Shown here: positions 56,828 through 64,000 of the stretch, one piece after another
Numbering within the stretch: position 1 is the stretch's first letter
Layout: each line of letters begins with the position of its first letter
Source: Klebsormidium nitens
Lineage: Eukaryota > Streptophyta > Klebsormidiophyceae > Klebsormidiales > Klebsormidiaceae
DNA: 64,000 nt
NCBI GenBank assembly: GCA_000708835.1
Contig: DF236982.1
Span: 1 to 64,000, forward strand
Reading direction: 5' to 3'
Notes under the pieces: generated by a model
Databases searched by the model: none
What the model was told of the DNA's origin: nothing
The model's input: only the letters and a program-made list of their open reading frames with translations
Position numbers and translations under genes: made by a program

Positions 56828-59188
56828 TCACGAGGCTGGCTCTTTCCCTAGCTCTACTCGAAGATTGTCGTATGGATATTCTCGAGGCGTCTGCAATATG
56901 ACAGGACAACTTTGTTAGCTGTCAATCTATAACACTATCTTTAAAAATTCAAGACCAAAGATTTGTCGACCCGAAGTACAATGAGATCGGTGCCAGGAAT
57001 CCCGCAGGCCTTGCCTAGCTCGAAATTATGCACACGGTTCTTACTCACGATGGAAAATGATGAGTAGATGGGACTGTCAGAGTGGAGGGTGCTCACGTAT
57101 GGAATTGTCGACGCTTTATCTTTGTACCATGCTACTCCGAGGAGAGCCGCAAAACCACTCAAGCCCAAAGACAAGTACGCCAGGGCTTCGTACTGCACGT
57201 CATCAATGGAGGAGGTCAATGAGCGGTCTAGACTTGAAATGCTCGCATCTAAAACAAGAATGCTGTCAGCACTGATGGCGAGAGACATGGAAGTTCGGCC
57301 GGCTCCGCCGGCCCCTCTTGTGCTGCAACGTCAGGAAGCGACAACCAAATTTGGCAGCAATAGATGTTCTTCATGTTCTTCATCGTCCGATGAGGGGTTG
57401 CAATCGAGCGAGTGGCAATTGGCCTCGACAAACCCGCAAAGGGTTCGCATAATAGAATCATCCAGTCAGAAAGAAGCCACAAAACAAGCCTAGAGTTGCG
57501 AACAAACGTTCATTTTGTAGGTATACGTTATGGCATGCAAAGCGGCAGCAGGTGGAGCTGGATAGCCATCGTCAACATACAGGGTCTCTGATAGACCAGC
57601 AGAATACACCCGGACACTCCTACAAACACCTTAGTCATTGGCTCTCATGCAGAAAGAGAGTGAGCGTTTTCAGATAAGCAGAACCACAACGACGAGCAAC
57701 TTCAGTTTTTCGGCAGGAAAGAGCTTGTAAGGTGGCCTCATGATCCCGTGCAACTGGATAGGATGCACAATCCTAAGGAGATTGACCTCACCAAAATGCA
57801 AGCGAAGCGCTCACAGGGGGGCCGGAACACATGTCAGCAAAGAAAACAAGCGAGCAGGGAGGCAACAAGCCAAAGCAAATCAGTATCAAGGTAGAAACAA
57901 CAGTAAGAATACGAGGATAGGATAACAAAATGGAGGAGCACAACTCTGAAACACAGGGGGATCAAGAAGTGACATTCACCTTGGTGAGCGTCGGTGCAAC
58001 GATGTCCAGGCAGGGCTCCGGGGTCGCGCTGCCATCGTCCCATGTCAACTCGTCACTCTCGGGCAACTGCAGATTGGAGAAGATGTATTCTGTATTGGAA
58101 TGTAAAATCTGGTTCAAGAAGCAATCACCCAAGGTGCTTCTCTAGATCTTTCTCTGACTCCAGTTCAAGGAACGACCGCCCACTCTTGCTTCAATGAGAA
58201 TGATGAAAAAAGAGTGGTACATGTAAGGTGTTTCCACCGCCAGATATCTGACTTTCTGGAGCCGTGCGACATACAGGCATGAGGAAAAGGAATGGTTGTG
58301 TCAAGTGCATAGCTCAACCAGAAACCTGGCGGTAAATGTAGAGATAGGCATCAGACCAGAGTGGATCTAGACAGAACTTCATTTGGGGCGTGGTCGAGAA
58401 AAATGAGATGCAGATACAGTGCAAGACTAGATGCAGGATAGGCACAATCATCAACATGGCCAAAGGTGTGCACGGAGGGGGAATGACCCTGCGGATTGCT
58501 AGCAACCTCTGGCTTGGTCCAACATAAAACCATTTTGGCAGAACCGCAAGCAACCAACACATTCTGCTCAAACCAAAGTGAGAACAGCAAACGGTGCATC
58601 TTTTGTCGATGAAACTTGCAGTCCTCGCCATCATTTACAACAGAGTGCACATTGTGTGCCAATGCATCACAAATGTGACGTCTGTGGCCTCATCGACGAT
58701 TACATGTTCTCAACCTGAGTTCTGACAGCGGTGAATCGATCAAAAACGAGCCATAGCACGCACTTTTGGTTCAACATCACAAATTTAGTATAGGACTGCA
58801 GTTATGTGCTATCTATAGATGGTGCTTTATCCAATTACTGGTGTGGACGTACTTTAGCATTCATCGCCTAAATGTGGCCTTTTCTGTGCATTCAAACAGC
58901 TGCACGATCCCTTTGTACTACCGGACAGGATCATTGACAGATGCATCCCCACAGTGAACTGAGAAAACGAGCAATATCAAGATCGACCAAACGTTCGCTC
59001 CTCGGTGACAACAAAAGAAACTTTTGAGGAGGCCAAAGCTTTCCCAGACTGACCGGACTGGAAGGGGGGGGGGCGCTTCCTATGGGTTGGCCTGCGCCGC
59101 CTCTAACTGGAACGACCGCCCGAGGTGCCAGTAGGCGCCTCCCCAGGAGCGCCATGCTCCGAGATCCGCTCATGTTTGATTGTGGCAC
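56828..59188 (-). CDS. NDUFB8: NDUFB8, mitochondrial complex I beta-subcomplex subunit 8, 4 exons
   Basis: Accessory single-pass subunit of the membrane arm of NADH:ubiquinone oxidoreductase. Exons in gene order 59188-59054, 58066-57980, 57192-57097, 56890-56828, total 381 nt, 126 aa, the usual plant size. The N-terminus has an arginine/alanine-rich mitochondrial presequence (MALLGRRLLAPRAVVPVRGG). The core then shows ELTWDDGSATPEPCLDIVAP, a transmembrane helix (ALAYLSLGLSGFAALLGVAW) and KDKASTIPY, and the conserved C-terminal YPYDNLRVELGKEP. These match the plant NDUFB8 family in order and spacing. In-frame ATGs at 59188, 59173 and 59155 are all possible starts; the last gives the cleanest presequence. 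All junctions are phase 0. Confidence 0.95.
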
Positions 59189-59744
59189 TCGACAGCAAAG
59201 AGAGATTAAAGCTGAATGTTGGAGGTGGTTCAGGAAGCGAGCCTGCTTACTTCGCCAGTGGCAGAGGTCACGGCCTATGGAAAGCAGAGCGTAGAGGAAG
59301 CGCCTTCCTTATGCTTCAGTCCTTCACTGCTTCAGCAACCCTCCCGCGCTGGAAAACGATCTGATCGTTTTCCATGATTCACTCGGACAGGATTTGTCGA
59401 AGTCAGATCGCTTTGCAAATTGCAGTGCTTCAATTTCTATTAGTACTTAGAGGAGGCGCAATTGGGAGGGGTACAAGTTGCAGCCAGTTTTCGTTGAGCT
59501 TTGGTGTCGCACTTGAGCCTGAGGTGTTGGAACAACTGACAACATGGACATCTTTCTCTCGTACATCCTGCTTAGCTCGTTTTTGCTTCGGTTTGTCAAG
59601 ACGGTGGACGCTTTGGCGCTTCTGATTGGCGAGTGCTGATGTCTTCACTGCTCTTTGTAGTACAAGGGGTATCTTTCCTGCAAGGATTTTGAAGCGAGCC
59701 GTTGCTCCATGGGGCACACTTAAGAGGGGGAAGTTCTGAAAATC
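59189..59744. promoter_or_regulatory. Divergent promoter region, NDUFB8 and the gene at 59745
   Basis: 556 bp separate two start codons pointing apart, so both promoters and leaders must fit here unless leaders overlap. No TATA box stands out. A palindrome-like AAAACGATCTGATCGTTTTC lies at about 59353. Confidence 0.55.
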
Positions 59745-61268
59745 ATGGCGTCACCTGGTTATGGCATCCCCAACTATGGTACAGTCAGCGATGCCGATGT
59801 CAACCAGCTGCTGGAGCAGTTTGAGGATGAGAACATGCTGAGTCTTTACTTGGGGAGCCACCGCGCTGGCGAAGGCCAATCGGGCGCCTTCGCTGATGTT
59901 GGCGAGCTCACGCCTTCCTACCTGCAAGACGAGGATGGGGGACTGGATAACGACTTGGCTGCAAGGCTGGCTGCTCTCAAAGCTCCTCGAAACGGCAACT
60001 CCCAAGGTGACGGAAAAAATAGCGCTGCAAACGCAGGCCGCCCTCCTACCACAACGTCTAATAAGGAGGAGGTCAGGAAGAACAGTCCTCCAGAGGGGAA
60101 GCTGTCTCCGGAGTTGTCCAGACCAGGTGCAGGTGGAGAGTTTGGGTCAAAGTCTGGGCCCAAAGATGGAGTGAGAAATGATGGTCAGACGGGCCTCCCT
60201 GTGGTGCAAGCTGCGGATAAGCATGTGGAGCCCGATCCAGATGATGTAACAAGCCTAGGGAACGACCTGGCAAGCAGGCTTCGAAAGCTGAAGGGGGGGG
60301 CAAACCAGAGGGGATTGCCGGACGTCGATGTCTCCAAGGGCAACGCTGCGGAGGCTGAGAGGTATGCCTCATTGAAGAAGCGAACAACCAACGGAACGGC
60401 AACCGACGTGGCTGCGGCCAATGAGGAGTGCAGCGAGAAGCAAGCGGCCCAACAAGTTGCTGGACCTTCTGGGGCGCCATTCATCGATCTTTCACGAGGG
60501 GGGGCGAAGAAGCAAGCGGTGGAGGTCGCAGGCCGAGGGAAGGTGAGGGAGTCATGGAGCAACCCCTTGGCAGGCCTGTTTGGAAGGCAAAGTTCTTCTG
60601 CGAAGTCTGGCAGGGCGCCAGCCCCGCCGGCAGGACCAACAGATGGGCCTCGTGATCTGGACAACACGGAACGGCGAGCTCGTGAAGTGTTGGCTGGATT
60701 CTCAAACGGTGGTGAGGGCGCTAACCGGAGTAGCAGGAAAAATGGACGGCCAGGATCGGCATCGTCATCGATAGACCCCAGTTCCGCTCTGTTTCGAGAT
60801 TTGCAGTCCGTGCGAGTTCCCCAGGCTGAGGGGGCGTATGACCAGGTAATCAAAGAGGAGCAGAAAGAGCTGTCGGAAGTGGAGGCGTTGCTAGCTGCTA
60901 TGCGCGACGACGTCCGTATCAGGAGGGAAAGACAGGTACCGGGGCTGGAAGTGGCTGCGGGTGAGCACTCGCACCGGGAGGAAGAGGACGGTTCCTTGGA
61001 TTCGGACTCGGAGCTTTCTGAGGAGCATAAGAAAGATGATAAGAAAGTCGAAGAGATTGCCGCTTGGGCTGTTGATGCGGCTAGGTTGGAAGTACTGGAC
61101 GCAGATACCGATGAAGTTGCTTCTGTGCATAAAGGGCGAAGACACACCCGTCAATCAGATTCAAGCGATGAGGACGGAAGTAATATGTCTGATTATGCGT
61201 CCAGCAGCGATTCTGATGGTCCTGTGAATGAAAAGAAGTCTGTTTCTAAGAAAGGATCAAGGAGATAG
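59745..61268 (+). CDS. Acidic disordered protein with two MIT-interacting-like motifs, 507 aa, intronless
   Basis: Single open frame with ATG preceded by an A-rich leader. N-terminal YGTVSDADVNQLLEQFEDEN is predicted helical. DNDLAARLAALK (about residue 67) fits the type-1 MIT-interacting motif consensus (D/E)xxLxxRLxxL(K/R) exactly; GNDLASRLRKLK (about residue 167) fits except for its first position. Such motifs bind the MIT domains of VPS4 and other ESCRT factors. The middle is low-complexity (Gly/Ser/Pro/Lys). A second helical part contains LSEVEALLAAMRDDVRIRRE and AAWAVDAARLEVLDADTDE, and the end is Ser/Asp-rich followed by KKSVSKKGSRR. The arrangement recalls ESCRT-linked proteins such as ANCHR/ZFYVE19, but no FYVE finger is present, so a role in ESCRT or abscission is inference only. 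Confidence 0.7.
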   Translation: MASPGYGIPNYGTVSDADVNQLLEQFEDENMLSLYLGSHRAGEGQSGAFADVGELTPSYLQDEDGGLDNDLAARLAALKAPRNGNSQGDGKNSAANAGRPPTTTSNKEEVRKNSPPEGKLSPELSRPGAGGEFGSKSGPKDGVRNDGQTGLPVVQAADKHVEPDPDDVTSLGNDLASRLRKLKGGANQRGLPDVDVSKGNAAEAERYASLKKRTTNGTATDVAAANEECSEKQAAQQVAGPSGAPFIDLSRGGAKKQAVEVAGRGKVRESWSNPLAGLFGRQSSSAKSGRAPAPPAGPTDGPRDLDNTERRAREVLAGFSNGGEGANRSSRKNGRPGSASSSIDPSSALFRDLQSVRVPQAEGAYDQVIKEEQKELSEVEALLAAMRDDVRIRRERQVPGLEVAAGEHSHREEEDGSLDSDSELSEEHKKDDKKVEEIAAWAVDAARLEVLDADTDEVASVHKGRRHTRQSDSSDEDGSNMSDYASSSDSDGPVNEKKSVSKKGSRR

Positions 61269-62159
61269 AAAAAGTTTACGTTGATTGCGTGTACATATTA
61301 CCAGAAGCAGACATCTAATTACGTAGTGAGGCAACACCTAGGACCGAAACACAAAGCTGCGAAGTTTTGTACCTTGAGGCCGCGCTGCTCAGAGAAAGTT
61401 GGTCGAGACTAAGTTTGTTGCACCTAATGATCTTATGCAATTTCGCGGAACTCATTTCAGCATTGATCGTAGACTATTTATATCGCTGTATATGTGGCGT
61501 GTGGAGTAGCGTGCGATCGGAAGCTCGTTCCAATTCTGCATCACAAATTGCAATTATGACAATTGCACAGCATGTGCGCGGTTGCCGGCGGCGTAAAAGC
61601 GTCGAATAGCTATTGTTTGCATAATTCCGCGGTCTTGCGTCGCATGCAAACTTGAAAAAATCGTGCAAGACCGATATGATTGTCTGGTTAAAAATAGATC
61701 AATCATATGCAGGTGACTCACTCAGTGGACGTACGGTACACGCCGCTTATGCTAAGATTGAGTGACTGAAACGTCATGTGTAGATCGGCCTGCATGGGGC
61801 AGTACAACCGCTGCATGTCTGCAGTAGAACGATCATTGTGAGCGTACTAACGGTATGTCAGTGTGCGGGAACCGTTCAGGACGGTTTCTGTGACAGATTC
61901 CCTCCCAATCTAATAGAGAGTCCTGGTCTTGACCGGCCTGGCTATGATCTTGACACGATAAATGACCAATCAGCAGAGGCTGCGACTCCCTGCTTATAAT
62001 GTCGTAGTGATTAGAAACCCCGCCTATGGTTAGAGCCAAAACGGCTTTTCTGTACGTAATTCGCAGAGTTGGCTCGTGAGTGCAGGATTAGTCTCTATCG
62101 GTGCAATGATCCACCTCTTTGTTAACGTGGACGGGCGTTCGTTTTGTACTACTTCTGAA

Positions 62160-62287
62160 CAGCGGCTACTGTTCTCGAGCTCGAGCAGATCAAAAGGCAA
62201 ATTAAACCAGTCGGACCAAACGCAGCGGCTACTATTTTCGAGCTCGACCAAGTTTGGATGCCCATTTGAAACCAACCGGACCAAGTG
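62160..62287. repeat. 63-bp direct repeat, two diverged copies
   Basis: Both copies start CAGCGGCTACT.TT.TCGAG and end with CC..CGGACCAA. The middle has diverged. Confidence 0.75.
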
Positions 62288-62767
62288 TCCCTTCTCGAGG
62301 AAGTTGCTTTACGTCCCTGAAGTTTCTAATCAAGTTTGCACACGGGCTTTGGTGGTGCCCTCTTCCAGCGACCTGCATCATAGTTCGAAGCTTCAATGTC
62401 AAGCCACCTTCTGGCGTACGCGAACCAAATTAAGCTCGATTGGGCTTCGCTAGTGTCTCGCGAGACTTACGGACGGAAAGTTCCAAGAAATCAGAACGGG
62501 GAAGCACATTCTCCGCAGATAAGAAGTGCAGATGCTGTATTATGAGGAGAACCCTTGCACTTGTTCAATCGTAGATTGGTTGGGGATCGTTACGCAGGTT
62601 CTAAAAACTGAAGTACGAAGATGGAGCAGCTGCAACGCGAGTACAGCTAGGTTCTTCCTGCCAGCTCGTAGTCAGCGCTCCATTATGAACGAAGTGATGC
62701 GGGGCAACGCGACACAGACAATTTTGTTTGTCGAAGGAGGTCTTTTACTCCAGGTCTTGCTACCATT

Positions 62768-62793
62768 ATCCCGAAGATCACGATCTTCGGGAT
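62768..62793. repeat. Perfect 12-bp inverted repeat, 2-nt spacer
   Basis: ATCCCGAAGATC, AC, GATCTTCGGGAT. Located outside any gene I can call. It could be a transcriptional end hairpin for the minus-strand gene ending at 62999, which would lie just past its stop. Confidence 0.85.
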
Positions 62794-62998
62794 CTGTGCT
62801 CGACTCTTGTCGCGCGCATGAGTAGAGTTTGAATAGATGGAAGAAGCAGACATCCGACGCAATGCTTAAGAAATCCATAGAATCAGTTGCGACGTTGGGC
62901 TTTGTGACAGAAAAACACACTACAACTAACCTACTCCAACCAATTCCATCCGCAATGCTCAAAGCAGTTTGGGAAACCGAAGAATGGTCACGGCGGGC

Positions 62999-63121
62999 TC
63001 ACTGTTTCCCGGTCGCTTCTTTCAGCCTCGAGGTGATGGCGCTCTTGGGTCCCGGCATGTCCTTGTCCACGAGCTCGTGGGGCATCGTCATAAGTTCGAA
63101 TACCGGTTTGAAAATGGACTT
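62999..63121 (-). CDS. Terminal exon of a gene entering from the right edge
   Basis: Acceptor TGTACCGGGCAG then a phase-0 exon reading KSIFKPVFELMTMPHELVDK followed by DMPGPKSAITSRLKEATGKQ and TGA, 40 residues. The coding quality is high and the acceptor good. The gene's other exons are beyond the window, or hidden right of the array. Family not recognised. The intron before it is filled with copies of the same acceptor and exon start. Confidence 0.6.
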   Translation of the reverse strand, partial: KSIFKPVFELMTMPHELVDKDMPGPKSAITSRLKEATGKQ

Positions 63122-63810
63122 CTGCCCGGTACAGGAGAGCGGGAAAACGGGTTAGTAACAAGTCCCTTCAGATTTGATTCGATCTTGAACACCGGCCACT
63201 TCTACTTGGGACAGAAGAGCAGAAAAGACGGTTAGTCACGAGTTCATGGGGCGTCGTCATGATCTCGATTTTACGGCCGGACTTAACTTCTGCCAGCCAC
63301 AAATGAACAGGGGAATTGGTCAGTAACAAGCTCCTGGAGCGTCACTACCGGTCAGGAACGAGTCGTTGGGGGAAGGTTACAATATTGAACACCGGCCGGA
63401 AGAACGACTTCTACCGGGCACAAAACAGCAGAGAACCGGTCAGCGACAAGCTCCTGCGGGTCAGTAACGAGTCGTCGCGGGATGGTTATAATGTCGAACA
63501 CCGGTCGGAAAAAGGACTTCTGCCGGGCACACAAGAGCAGGGGAAACGGTCGGTAACAAGCTCCCGGGGGATTTTCCCTTCCTCAAATACCGGCCACTTC
63601 TGCCCGGTACAGAAGAGCGACAAGGTTGGTAACGACCTTCCGGGGCATCGTCATGGTTCTCGTACACCGGCCGGCAGAAAAGGGTAAAGGAACCGGTCAG
63701 CAACAAATCCCCAGCGAATTGTTGTTTCGGCCTGTATGCTTCTTATACAGGCCGAAAAAAGGACTTTTGCCGGGCGCAGGAGAGCAGGCAGACGGGTCAG
63801 TAACGAGCTC
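63122..63810 (-). repeat. Array of six or more copies of the 62999-63121 exon start
   Basis: In gene sense each unit has (C)CGGGCAG|AAGTCC then a start like KSFFRPVFDIITIP..LV. Unit anchors (GGACTTCTGC on the + strand) sit near 63197, 63288, 63408, 63510, 63594 and 63760. Several units still read KSFFRPVF..(I/V)T.P..LV, so protein-level similarity to the real exon persists although frames break. Units are separated by GGTCAGTAACAAGCTCC-like sequence. Confidence 0.88.
63725..63757. repeat. Perfect 13-bp hairpin inside the junction array
   Basis: TTTCGGCCTGTAT (63725-63737), 7-nt loop, ATACAGGCCGAAA (63745-63757). It interrupts one unit of the array at 63122-63810, so it arose after the array or by insertion. 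Confidence 0.9.
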
Positions 63811-64000
63811 CCGGGAGTTTGCCACGAAGACCGGAAGGGAGACCTTCTCCTTTACTCTCCTCTATGTAAAGAGACCGCATCGCAGAGTCCGACAGAGAGG
63901 AAGCAGCGCCTTCGCACCCTTTCGAAAGGTAGGCGCGTTGACAGCTCGACGAATCCGCAGAGGATTTTTGATTGGAGTCGGAAAGGAGTGCACTTGGAAA

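Larger units (their letters stand above)
61269..62998. other. Intergenic, no gene called
   Basis: Only short frames without domains. Contains a two-copy repeat (62160-62287) and a perfect palindrome (62768-62793). Confidence 0.5.

Noticed and set aside
57068-57493. 141-codon open frame on the plus strand
   Set aside because: Overlaps NDUFB8 exon 3 antisense; NDUFB8 is certain.
60185-61147. 320-codon open frame on the minus strand
   Set aside because: Lies antisense to the 507-aa gene; serine/alanine-rich composition is what the opposite strand of that gene would give.

Overview
The window is nuclear DNA from an intron-rich eukaryote of the green plant lineage. The evidence is GT..AG introns everywhere, a plant-type mitochondrial NDUFB8, a dirigent-domain protein, and PCH2/TRIP13 and ATG9 genes split into about a dozen exons each. 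The compact layout and GC-rich exons would suit a streptophyte alga (Klebsormidium-like) or a bryophyte, but that is inference; no species call is made. There is one assembly gap (17609-18105).

Layout: 239-3394 (+) 3' part of a folate-ligase gene (FolC/FPGS/DHFS family). 4148-4921 a TA-flanked inverted-repeat element. 5826-14884 (-) a secreted-looking acetamidase/formamidase in about 22 exons. 18989-23386 (+) a cysteine-rich modular single-pass membrane protein, with a possible signal-peptide exon at 17280. 24780-27181 (+) a dirigent-like gene carrying an apparent 1-nt frameshift. 29560-36724 (-) PCH2/TRIP13, a meiotic/mitotic AAA+ ATPase, 12 exons. 37099-37495 a second TA-flanked element. 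39314-50032 (+) ATG9, 11 exons, 1092 aa. 50935-51361 a third TA-flanked element. 52391-53116 (+) an intronless secreted protein. 53631-54330 a 136-bp tandem array in front of an unidentified terminal exon. 56828-59188 (-) NDUFB8 of respiratory complex I, 4 exons, divergent from 59745-61268 (+), an acidic protein with MIT-interacting-like motifs. 62999-63121 (-) the last exon of a gene entering from the right. The genes look like unrelated housekeeping and cell-surface functions; I see no operon-like or cluster logic.

The most unusual property is structural. In most multi-exon genes here, introns contain decayed tandem copies of the adjacent exon-intron junction: FolC exon 3 (4 copies), the dirigent donor (3), PCH2 acceptors (6 copies in one intron, 2 in another, 2-3 of the terminal exon), ATG9 (at least five junctions), the modular protein (3) and the gene at the right edge (about 7). 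Copies often keep a usable splice site, and some stay in frame. This looks like repeated intron growth, or intron birth, by tandem duplication of splice junctions. A second window-wide signal is the palindrome TGACGTCA, of which I count 22 perfect copies, about one being expected by chance.

Exon boundaries were placed by reading splice sites and carrying codon phase across introns. In NDUFB8, ATG9, PCH2 and the amidase the total closes in frame.
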